Below are positions 54,346-64,000 of a stretch of DNA of 64,000 nt, piece after piece. The stretch is from Lepas anatifera. Lineage: Eukaryota > Arthropoda > Thecostraca > Lepadidae. Numbering within the stretch: the stretch's first letter is position 1; the number at the start of each line of letters is the position of its first letter. Where the stretch lies: contig JAOTON010001685.1 of the NCBI GenBank assembly GCA_034440635.1, forward strand, positions 3,482,501-3,546,500, in the 5' to 3' direction. Position numbers and translations under genes: made by a program. Under the pieces are notes generated by a model, which was not told the DNA's origin, made no database searches, and saw only the letters and a program-made list of their open reading frames with translations.

Positions 54346-54459
54346 GCAGCAGTTGGCAGTTAGTAGCCGATTAGAAAGCCGAAGTATGGCAGGGAAAATT
54401 TTTACACAAAAAAGTATTGTGAACTTGTTTAAGCCATTACCAATAATACAAATCATTAA

Positions 54460-55476
54460 TTAACACGCGCCCCGCTGGGGGCGAAATTCGCGCGCCCCTC
54501 CTGGTTTTCCTCAGATAGCTCAAAAACGAAGAGACGCAGAACAACGAAACTTATAGTACCTTATTCCTGTTCAATTTGACACATCTGACCCAATTTTTTA
54601 GTTAGGCCATATCAGGTCAAGGAGCTATTCAAGGTCAAGTGACCCGACCTCAAAACCTAGAATCACGAGTTTGAAGCGGCGCCCAGGAAACATCGGCGAA
54701 CCGATCAGTTTGAAACTTCCAAATTATGATAAGGTCATTAGGATCTACAAATCTGCTATCTCGGAATTTTGATATTGTTGACCTAAGGTGGGGTCAATTT
54801 TTTGGTCACCCCCATTATAAGTCTACGGTGAAAAATATAATGGGCTCATTTTCAGTAAATACTGGATAGATAAAGCTGAAAATCCTCAAACCGTCTGTTC
54901 TTACCACGATCTTGACCATTGAGTTGGGTTTTTGAGCATCTGACCCATCAAAGGTCATATAAGGTCACGTGAGCATAGAGTAATTGTTTTGCCAATAACT
55001 CCTCACTGAATTGAGATAAAGCTCCCATTTTGCTTGCATTGTGTTTGTATTGTCACGGGGAGTCGATTGATATGCAACATGACCATACCAGGTCACTTTG
55101 TGACCCTGACCTAGCTCGAGGTCAGGTCATTTTCACTATTTGACCTAGCAAGGTCATATTATACAGTATTCGATTCGCCGCAATGAGAGGAATCCAATGA
55201 TGCATAAATATTTGTTCTAGCTCCCCTGAGGGCAGATCTAGAGAGAGAAACGTACACTGCTCTGTTGTAAGCCTATGGAACCTTCTTTGACATATGCTGA
55301 CCTCAATATTGACCTGACATAAAAATTATTGGTATGAAATCTCTTCGTCTTGTCAAGAGCTTTGGAACGCGCCCGTAATTTTCCTTTAGCTTTTGTGGGA
55401 AACGAGATACGGAGGGGGCGAAAAACGCCCCCAGCGGGGCGCGTCATGCCAGGGACACCAGCGGGGCGCGTGTTAA
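54460..55476. mobile_element. Family B MITE copy 2
   Basis: This is a complete 1017-bp copy, TTAACACGCGCCCCGCTGGG to CCAGCGGGGCGCGTGTTAA, with TTAA on both sides. It aligns along its whole length with copy 1 at 6416-7426. It is non-coding; the open frame across its right end is not a gene. Confidence 0.9.
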
Positions 55477-55668
55477 GCAGTTTCCTGCCTAATCGTTCAT
55501 AACTTGCAAGGAAAATCACATTTTCAGCTTAAGTATCTATAATTTAGCGACCTATTGTATTCTGAATTTAGTATCTGGTACACCTAAGGTACGCCTATAA
55601 TTACAAATATAGCTGGCCAGCAAACTTACATAAGCTGCACAACAGCAACTAGGCAATATGCGTGGGAA

Positions 55669-56518
55669 TAAACACGCACATTGGCGGGGTCTGAGCCATC
55701 TTCGCATTGACGGGGGCGGTTACCCCCCCCCAGATCTCGAGAACCACGCTAGATAGCGAACAACGATAAACGGCGTTGGATAGCCCATTAAAATCTCTAT
55801 AGAAAATATTTGACCCAAATTTTCCAGGTCACATTCAAAGTCACTAGAGGTTAAGGCATGCCACCATAGCGATAACATGTAAACGAAAGTGTTCAGTTAT
55901 TTCATCTGAACTAGTAAAGATAGAGCAAAACAATTTAAACCGTATGAATCCTCGCAGCAAGCCAAATAGAATGATATACGATTTGCATTTGATAGGCAAA
56001 TCAGGACAAATCTAGGATTTGACCTGACCTGAGGTCAGGTCAGGGTAAAATGAGGTCAAAATACAGATCATTAAAACCGCTAGGATGAGGCAAACCTAAC
56101 TCCGTTAAATTCAAATCTCTGCAACCATCCATTTCCGAGTTATTCAGTGTGGACCATTTTTCCCATGTATTTCCCATAGAGAGGCCATGGCTCGTACCTG
56201 ACCTTAGGTTATCGATATAAAAAATACCAGAATGAATTTTGTAGAAATCGGTAGGCCCATTGTGTGATATGAGTTTCAACCGGATAGTTTCACCCGGTTC
56301 TGACTAATGTTATCTTAAACTATTTTAGATTAGGTCACGACCTACACTGGTCACCTCACATGAGATTACCCAACCTTAACATTTTGATTTAAGTTGTAAA
56401 ATGGTCTGGGAAAAGGTATACCAAGTACAGTGGCGCAATTCGCCACCGTTTTTATTGTCTAAAAAACCGGGGGTATACCCAATTGATGGGAGTATACTCC
56501 CGTCAATGCGCATGTTAA
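55669..56518 (-). mobile_element. Family A MITE copy 4 (inverted)
   Basis: Relative to copy 1 this copy is reversed. Its right end is CCCGTCAATGCGCATGTTAA. The left end has AAACACGCACATTGGCGGG followed about 30 bp later by a second GCATTGACGGGGGCGG, suggesting a local duplication of the end. The interior matches (GTTACC, AGATCTCGAGAACCAC, GTCAGGTCAGGG). Confidence 0.75.
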
Positions 56519-56955
56519 GTGTGCAGATACGATAACGTAGGAGCCTTCAGGAGCCCTAACTATAAAGTCATAGTATAACATACGTCATGCTGAGGAACGC
56601 CGTCTGACCGAAATACTTGGGTCAACGAATGTTGTGACCTTTGACCTTGACCTTAATGTGGGTCGACCTTGACATATAACCTGATTACATGACGTTATTA
56701 GTTCACCACTCGGTCTACAGTGCAGACGAACTGGTGCGACCGCGCGATTGCGACAGTCTTAAAATATAGGTCTGACTTTGAAAGCCTATAAGTAAAACAA
56801 TTATTGATCGATTTTCACAATATCTTCCTCAATCGACGCGCTCATGAGTTCTCTCAAATAACGCCAAGTAGCGCTTTCTGGATTGGAACGATTCTCCGGC
56901 CACTTCGGAAAAATAGGTGGGGGTGGACATTAGAACCCCTCCACTACGCGTGTTA
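56519..56955 (+). mobile_element. Family E MITE copy 2, uninterrupted
   Basis: This is a TGACCTTTGACCTTGACCTT-containing block ending CCCCTCCACTACGCGTGTTA. It is continuous at the place where the 6-7 kb copy is split by the family B insertion. The left limit is approximate. Confidence 0.6.
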
Positions 56956-57330
56956 GACGTGGTAGACGCCAATGTCCCTACCACTCTCCCCCCTCCAGCC
57001 TACATGGCGACGTCCCTGCGTTTTGCACTACCTTCAATGATTGATACATAATGATTGACTGATTGCCACGGGCGACATGAAGCGCTTGAGTACCTCTCGC
57101 GCTTGCGATAAGGCTTCAGATAGCACTAGAAATTGGTGGATCAGGATTTCCAACGGGAGGGACACTGGCCCGCGGGCGCTATTTTAGCCAGGGGCGCCAG
57201 ATCTTAGTGTGTTATCTATTAGAATGGAGTTGATTTTTGGGGTCTAACGACGCACCAACTGCTGAGGTCAAACGGCGTCGGAAAGAGAAGGGGAATGAGC
57301 TAGGCTTGAGCTGGGGCAGGGCGCCAAATC
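56956..57330. other. No gene seen
   Basis: This is unassigned sequence up to the tRNA-like element. Confidence 0.3.
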
Positions 57331-57429
57331 CTGCCTCTGGGTGGGCTCGAACCCATGACACCCCGCGCGTACAGCATGCCGTTAGGCAAGTCGTGTGCGC
57401 GCGCAATCGACTGCGCTACCCAGACCCCC
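57331..57429 (-). repeat. tRNA-derived SINE or tRNA pseudogene
   Basis: On the minus strand GGGTAGCGCAGTCGA (57421-57407) is an A-box region and GGGTTCGAGCCC (57354-57343) a perfect B-box with T-stem. TCTGGGTAGCGCAG at the start and CCCACCCAGA at the end partly pair. The intervening part is longer than in a tRNA and the anticodon arm is unclear. Confidence 0.6.
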
Positions 57430-58680
57430 GGAGGGGAGTCATGTTACATCGTGGGAGAAGGGGGACGGAAGTAGGAAGTGATATGTCAGAGGTGCACCAT
57501 ATCAGAAGGGAGCAGTGTACGAGCGCCAGATAGGTCGATCAGGCGTGAACCTCCCCCTTACCTAGATCCAGCTATGGGACTGGAGCACCAGCCATCGGTC
57601 CAAAGCTCTCAGCAGCTCCTTCGATGCTGCAGCCTCTGTCTGCCATGATGCTGTCTCTGCCCTTAGTGAGAATTAGCAGATAAGGAAAGACGTTGGGGAG
57701 GGGAATCGTCTAGCTGCTTATTATGGAGAAAACATACATACTTTGCTACAATTTTTCGTTCTCTTTAGCGATGAAAAATGCGAGCAGAGGTGCAGAAAGT
57801 ATGCTGGCTGTCACAAACTCAAAGCGACGTGTGCCTACTCTGTCACACACAGCTGGAAATAATAATTTTATACTTGAATACTATTTCCAATATGCTGAAT
57901 GTCCTCTACCTGTCCCTTACTTTTTGCAGCAGACAAGGTTCTAGCACCAAACCATTACAGCATGAAAGTAGTAAACTGAGTTTTCATTTATAGATCATGT
58001 TTTTGTTTTTGGGAGGAAAATTTCCAATTATGGGTCATTTTTTCCCGTATTGGGGTCATAACTATTATTGGCAACTCTGACCGCAGTTTCCCCCAATGAC
58101 ATGCATTTCCCTTTTGAAGAAGTTTCCATTTTTGGAAGGAGTGTTTCCAATTATGGTACTTTTCCACATGATTAAATGTAGCAATTATCATGAAAATAGT
58201 CATTATTGGGAACATACCTATCTATGAATGGGAGCGTACATGTACACACAATTGGGAACCCTAACCACAGCTTCCCCCCTACTAAACTTCCATCTCACAT
58301 ATCAACAAAAGGGAAAAAATGTCAATATCAACATAGTATTTGGATCTACCTAAAATGTGTTGGTAAAGTGGACCTTAGGTAGCATTTTTATAAACACATC
58401 AAATGCTTAAAATTTGCATCCCACTCACGATCATCACCTGCCTGGTCATTCCTTCTTGCAGTAAAAACTTTGAGGCAAATAGCCTGCATTGATGTAAAAT
58501 TATGTCTATTGGCCTATTAGGTACAGAGGTATTGGAATTCACATACCAAAGAAAGATCCAGTGTGGTCAAAATCCTGCTTTAACTCCATGCAGTTCAGGT
58601 CCTGTGCTACCACCACTGGTAAGCAACACACCCCCAACCAGCGTTTTTCAAAGTCTATTTCTTTCTGCGATTTGCTGTGA
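57430..58680. other. No gene seen
   Basis: A GAGGTGCAGAAAGTATGCTG-like scrap of family G occurs near 57786. Otherwise the sequence is unassigned. Confidence 0.3.
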
Positions 58681-58684
58681 TTTT

Positions 58685-58760
58685 CTGAGATAAGAAGGGG
58701 GTCTACTCGGCCCCCTCCAGTGCACGATAGTTCCAGGCCCCTCTCCAGTGTGGGTGTTAA
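58685..58760 (+). mobile_element. End of a TTAA-type MITE (palindrome family)
   Basis: GGCCCCCTCCAGTGCACGAT through CTCTCCAGTGTGGGTGTTAA closely follows the terminal repeat seen in the 519-612 palindrome. The rest of the element was not delimited. Confidence 0.55.
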
Positions 58761-59464
58761 CACTTTGTGGAGGACTGCATTAGCACACATTTGCTATCTG
58801 TACAATATTGATATGACAATTTGATCATGAAAACTCACCTGAATCACTGTTGTTGCCAGCCTGTTGCTGGCGCCAACTCTCCCAACTTCCTCCAGCTCCA
58901 AATATATCTAACCAATCTAGGGCCACAAATAAACTAAGGCACAAGCAGGCCAAGGAATGAAAACCCAAGTTTGATATGGGAAAGTGCATCAGTCTTGCAA
59001 TAGCCTACATTCATCTTAGATAAGCCATGGGCAGCAATATTTATTCTAGCTAGTTTTAGCCTGCACTTATCTCAAATATACCTAATAAATATGCCCTCAA
59101 AATAAGTGGCTTCCGGCCTGTTTAAATTTATGGCAGGCTCTACATCACATAAACATTTCTAACTTGTGTTGTCGCTGTTGCGCAATTTAAGTAGAATTGC
59201 TGCCCAGCTATGTTTATGTTTTCACTCACTTAGTACTTTTATTAGTAGCTTTTAGGCGTACTTAATACTAAATTCGAAGAAATAGGGGCCGCTAAATCGA
59301 AGAGACTCAAACTGTAAATCTGGTTTAACCTGAAAAAAATGGACAGAGAAGTACTTGATAAAGTATCTGCGTTATCGTTAATGCCTTAAATATGCCCACA
59401 ATCATGTATTTCTCGAAAAAATTGACTGTCACATTTCTGGTATCTAGGCGACAACTTTCTGCAA
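58761..59464. other. No gene seen
   Basis: This is AT-rich unassigned sequence. Confidence 0.3.
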
Positions 59465-59795
59465 ACTACTAACAATCGGCACCATTGGGCTGCATGTTAA
59501 AATCTGGCAACTGTGACAGCGGTTTGCGGGTTTTCTGCAGCGGGGGTCCCTCGTTTTAGTAGAAACTGAACACAGTACCAATATTGTATCACTAATGGTA
59601 CGCTGTGCAATTGAAGAACCGAGCTGCTAAGTTAAAATATTCCCTACACGTTTCATTCTCTATTTCAAAAATATGTGGTTTGATTTTGAGCCATACAGTC
59701 AGGATCGCTATTTTGTCACAATTATGCACCTCAATTTTCGTAAATGTGTCACAAACTCCGGTAGCCGAGTTGGCAAGTTTCTGCACCTCTGAATG
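59465..59795 (+). repeat. Diverged dispersed repeat (family G), copy 2
   Basis: Homologous in inverted orientation to 54010-54345. It starts near AATCGGCACC and ends at GTTTCTGCACCTCTGAATGCG. Confidence 0.6.
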
Positions 59796-60339
59796 CGAGA
59801 CCAATATACACGAGCGCATTGTGTGCACGTTAGGTTTGAAAAAGTGTTTTAAAATGTGAATACGCTGAAAGGTCTGCGATGTTAGTTTGTGAAAATAAAA
59901 CAAAATGATAAAAATACAAGAAATTACAAGAAATATTAGAAATACAGAACGAAGACCAAAGTATTACTATTTTGTTTCAATATCGAAATGCAAAATTGCA
60001 AAAGCAAACGAAAACGCAAAGCAGTTAGGATTTTAAAACACTGAGCAACTTCGGGTTTTGAAACGCTGAAAAGCACCACTGTGAATTAGGTCAACCACAA
60101 CATGCACAGCACTACCACAACCACCGATTTCTATCCGGAATGAAAATACATAAATACATGTGTAATTCTACAGTTTTTATTACCCTTGAAGACTGTTACT
60201 AAAGTCTTAAAATGCATACCCACCAGCTTCTACCAATGGGACAAATTACGAGAGACACACATGAGATCACAAGTTTTTTTACACTCATGTCTCTGTTTTA
60301 ACCCCTTTCTCTCCCACGCTCTCATCATATTCCGCCCCA
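59796..60339. other. No gene seen
   Basis: This is AT-rich unassigned sequence. Confidence 0.3.
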
Positions 60340-60660
60340 GGAAAGGACAGAGTTCGATGACATGACTCCCCAGTCCCGCCATGTTCCCGCCACCACGCCG
60401 AGCCTTGCTAAGGCCTTTCAGGAGAGTAATAACGAAATCGCCTGTCACCAGCAGATGATGATGTCGACAAGCATCCTTTTCCTTCGAGATGTCTTCCTCG
60501 CTTGCTTTCTGTACTGACGGCAGCGCTGCAGCGAGCCCCTGCTCGCCTCTTCGCTGTAGGAGCCAATCGGAAGTTCCAAGCTCCCAATCGCCTCGGCTCC
60601 CACAAGAGGGGATTGCGTTCTCATGGTGTGCCATTTGCGGCAGTAGCGGGAGTGCTACCC
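60340..60660 (-). promoter_or_regulatory. Possible CpG-rich promoter/first-exon region
   Basis: GC- and CpG-rich sequence in an AT-rich setting contains two CCAAT-type boxes (AGCCAATCGG near 60564, CCCAATCGCC near 60585) and, on the minus strand near 60382, GGGAACATGGCGGG, a YY1-like ATGGCGG start often found at metazoan housekeeping promoters. An open minus frame follows the ATG (MAGLGSHVIELCPFLGRNMM). On the + strand another frame (about 60430-60699, ending WRIYEFYL) is also open. Direction and gene are undecided. Confidence 0.3.
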
Positions 60661-61224
60661 TCTGCTAAAGACTGGCGCATTTATGAGTTTTACCTTTAGC
60701 CCCAAGATGACACTGCTATTCAAAGATGGGATGTTGTTGCCCCAGCTGGTGATGGGCCGCAGGGGCGCGCCCAGAATCATCAATTTAGGGGCCGTTTGAT
60801 GTACAGGTTATGGAAACAACTTTGGCATAAAACCGATACTTCCAACAGAAAAATGGCTGCCCACCCGCCACAGGATTGTGTAATTATGTTATCAATCGAT
60901 ATTATATAGCCATGCAGATTAAGACACCGCATTTCACCATTCGGCGTGTCCGTCCCATTACAGACGGTCCAGGCAGATTTGAACAAACACCGATGCCCCT
61001 GTTGACATACCACAGGAGTCGCGGCTTAGGGTCTCGGTCAGGCCGGAGGACGTGAGGCGTGGTGGTGAAGGGAAGAGGGGAGGAGGAGCTGGGAGGGAGA
61101 TTTGAGCCGCTGAGTGCAAGCCGAAATAATTGCGAAAGAAAATCACGGCAAGTCATCCTCCCTGAACGGCGGGCAGGTCATTTAGCCTTTTACGATTAAG
61201 AGAAGTCCTAGCAAGAGCCTACAC
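60661..61224. other. No gene seen
   Basis: This is unassigned, with a purine-rich GGAGGAGG patch near 61075. Confidence 0.3.
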
Positions 61225-62222
61225 TTAACGCACGCCCCGGCAGGTCTCCGAGCCACCTTCACCCCGGTGGGGGAGGGGGGTGAAACCTTCCCTCCCTCGA
61301 ACTCGGCTCCTATGCGGGATAGCGAAAAATATGGATGCAGGATAGCGGGATAGTGAAAAAGCTGGTGTATAACTAGAAAAAATCAAGAAGCAGCTACATG
61401 AGCTATTTTTGCATCAGTTCAATATTCAAGTCATGACAGGCCAAAGAAGGTGCCATGTTATTGAAGAGTTTATGGGCTCTGACGTCTGACAGAGTTGAGC
61501 TAGAGTCAATTTTTAGGCACCACTCGCTTCCTTTCGTTACAGCAAATCGAGTAATGTATGACAGGACTATACGAGATCAAAGCAAAAACGACCTGGCCAA
61601 AGGTCAGGTCAATGCCATCATTTGGCATAGCATAGTCAATATGCATGTATCAATCGACTCGCAATTACAATACAAACGTAATCGTATCAAGATAAATTTT
61701 TTATCATATTCTCTTGCAAATGTATTGACCCAAGTCTGAAAACCTGCTTTAGCAGCCCCATATGACCTCTCAGAGGTGACAGGCCTAGGATTGCAGCATG
61801 AACCTAAAAAGGAGCCAGAGATATTACGATTTGAATAATGTGAAGGTATTCCGAGCTGTGTCTACATAAAGTGAGCCATTTTTCGCCAAATTCCCGTTTT
61901 TTCCATGCATTTTTAATGGAGAGGTCATGGTCCGTATCTGGCTCTAAGTCATCGATATAAAAATATCGGAATGTTGTTTGTAGCGCTCGGATGGCCCATC
62001 ATGTGATGAGTTTCAATTGAATATACTAATCCTCTTCTTGCTTATGACATCCCAAACTTTTTTTGGAGGTTAGGTCACTTGACTTTCACTGGTGAACTGA
62101 CCTTAGATAACCCGACCTTAAATTTTTGGGAAAAGTTGCCGAATTGATCAAGGATAACGTGTGCCAAGTACGGCGGCGCTTCGCACCGCCTTTTTGGTGC
62201 CACCGGAAAAACCCGAGGTGAT
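61225..62222 (+). mobile_element. Family C copy, uninterrupted (empty-site reference)
   Basis: The left end is TTAACGCACGCCCCGGCAGG. The sequence aligns in order with the pieces of the interrupted copy at 30552-42911, continuing without a break across the BEL target (GGCAC near 61515) and across the family A insertion point (near 62028). It is truncated on the right shortly after GGAAAAACCCGAGG. Confidence 0.75.
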
Positions 62223-63654
62223 GCCTATGTATGGTTCTTGTTTTAGTTTGCTGATTCAACCAGTAACTCTCACGATCCCAAAATGAATAAAAAGTTATGC
62301 AGGCACTCTTACCAAAGTGGTTCGGTAAGAGTACACAAAAGAGGAGATCAGAGTAGGTACGCATCGGTACCTGGATCCCTAGGAACCGTTCCAACAGGGA
62401 AATATTTGGTGATGCTATATGACCCTGGCAGTTGTTGCGTTGATGAGCCCCAAAAATTATTAATACTACAATGCTTAGCTCCCCAAATATGAATTATGCA
62501 CTCTGTCCCTAGCGAAAACAAGTGCCTTTATCTCCTAAGCGTGCCTACTCTTGCACGATGGTCTAGTGCGTACTCTTACCGAACATGCATCTTTTGGAAG
62601 CAAGTCCTCATGCAAATCTTGGCATGCATTTATCGTGGGCCCCAGTCCTGGGACACAGTTCTAGTTTATCTTTCTTACTGATTACAGACCTTAGGGGAGG
62701 GTAGGGTGGGTTGTATCAGTTTTTATTCCAGGTCAATTAATTTCGTAACTATTTGGGATTGCCTCGTAATTTTAATACCATCTTGTAGCTGCAGCCTTTG
62801 GCTTCCTTTTACCAATTAATCGTTTTCCTAATATTTACTGGTTTGCCTCCAACTTCCCGGCGAATGAACCTTTTCACTTGATACAACTTACCCTACCGGT
62901 TGAGTGAGTAGTATCACATGGTGGGTTAAGTGACACATCAGACGTTAAGTGACACCAAAACGCGACACATCAGTGTGTCACGTTTCGGAGACTGTGGTTG
63001 CTACCGGTCATGGCCGTGAGAACAGCCTTCAACGAATTTAAAATATAATTATAAACATGTATTTTATTGCACAAAACTATGTTCAATGCAATACGAAAAT
63101 CACGGCAACGAAAAACGCAAACGAAACATCAACCGTCCAAGTGTAAAATTGACCCGTTTGGAACAAAGAAGCCAACACACTGTGTCGAAAGGGGCAAATT
63201 CTTGACTAGGTACCAGCAGACTTTAGTCAGGGCTAAAGACTGTTAAATTGCAACTGTTCAATCTGAAAAGCCTAAACGTATTAGTTATGGACTAAGTAAT
63301 CCTCTGGCAATAGTTACGGGAAGGGTTGTATCAGGGATACGGATGAATTGCATGGACGTGGGAAGTGGGAGGCGGGGGGCGAGCAGGGGTGTCCCTCGAA
63401 TTTATGAAGTGCAGGCAGGGATGTGGCCATAACTTCTCGGGACTTGTTAGACTTCAATTTTTGCTTTTACTTTCATTCCATCAACGCGGCCTGTCTTGCT
63501 ATTATTCTGGCGCGCAATTTTTACAGCAAAAATATTTTTACCTAATTTTTCGTCGAGGCTACATGTGATAATATAGTGTTTTTGGAGAACATGAGTCTGT
63601 GGCGACACCTCTAATAAGCTGTATAGGCAGCGTAGGCAGTGTGGGGTGCCTACC
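62223..63654. other. No gene seen
   Basis: A CACATCAGACGTTAAGTGACAC / CGCGACACATCAGTGTGTCACG region near 62933-62990 has short inverted words. No gene is supported. Confidence 0.3.
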
Positions 63655-64000
63655 CATTTAAACAGGTCCTAAATAAGCTCAGGAGCCCAAAATTAGCCCA
63701 GGGGGCCAACCTTCAACTTATGGGGCCTAGACACGCTGAGGGGCCCCCAAGCAGCTCAGGAGGCCCATACAAACTAAGAGGGCCAGACAAGCTGGGTGTC
63801 TCGACGAACTCATGGGGCCCAGATACGCACAACGGGCCCCAAACAAGCTAAAGGGGCCTATATCGGTTAAACAAACACGATACCAGCCAGGGGGCCCTTG
63901 CCAGCTCAAGGGACACTAATTCAGCTAGGGGCCCTACGACCAAACCAGAGGCCTCTTAAGTAAATCCTCTCACGGGACCTAGACCAGCTCATGGCTGCCA
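63655..64000. repeat. Degenerate minisatellite, about 25-30-bp unit
   Basis: About a dozen irregular units contain a variant of AAGCTCAGGGGGCCCA, with GGGGCC cores at roughly regular distance. It runs off the end of the window. An open frame with repeated Gly-Pro is a by-product. Confidence 0.7.

Noticed and set aside
1..64000. A new defence, biosynthetic or toxin system
   Set aside because: I looked for clustered unknown genes, but nearly all coding signal is from transposable elements and the single good host-gene candidate stands alone.

Overview
This is a eukaryotic, almost certainly invertebrate animal, genomic window made mostly of transposable-element debris. The animal signals are a BEL/Pao LTR retrotransposon, two or three non-LTR retrotransposon lineages with APE endonuclease and RNase H, an intron-containing P-element/THAP9-type transposase relic and tRNA-headed SINE-like sequences. 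I cannot name the species. A short CCTAA-like stretch near 51.43 kb would suit an arthropod but is weak evidence. I see no bacterial operon, CRISPR array, rRNA or intact tRNA gene, and no coherent new enzymatic system.

Layout. 0-5.6 kb: a 94-bp perfect palindrome joining two TTAA-type elements, then a broken CR1/Jockey-group LINE (+ strand). 5.6-10.7 kb: TTAA-type MITEs, one nested inside another, a palindrome array and a fragment of a larger repeat (family C). 10.7-16.5 kb: a TTAA-type element (family D) split by a very GC-rich Ingi/I-group LINE with APE, RT, RNase H and a CCHC finger (- strand). 16.85-17.06 kb: a second palindrome array inverted relative to the one at 7.7 kb. 19.4-20.5 kb: the best host-gene candidate, a two-exon gene (- strand) for a 238-residue acidic protein with an MGxC acylation-type start. 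25.4-28.0 kb: P-element/THAP9-like transposase relic with recognisable splice sites. 30.5-42.9 kb: a family C element split by a complete BEL/Pao retrotransposon (5-bp target duplication, LTRs about 99% identical, polyprotein broken) and by two family A MITE insertions. 43-50 kb: MITEs, GGCTCC arrays, tRNA-like SINE and a few weak exon candidates. 50-57 kb: minisatellites around a LINE fragment, then further MITEs. 57-64 kb: diverged repeats, a possible CpG/CCAAT promoter region, a second family C copy used here as an empty-site reference, and a degenerate minisatellite running off the end.

How it fits together. The common theme is short non-coding elements with GC-rich inverted ends, flanked by TTAA and crowded with AGGTCA/TGACCT hexamers. 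They have inserted into each other repeatedly, and related copies within the same window show the uninterrupted state, so a relative order can be read: family C and E elements first, family A and B insertions into them, and the BEL insertion into C. The LTR similarity makes the BEL insertion recent, but it already carries several frame breaks, one inside the reverse-transcriptase catalytic motif. Identities, splice sites and copy boundaries were read by eye, so edges are approximate unless a target-site duplication is stated.
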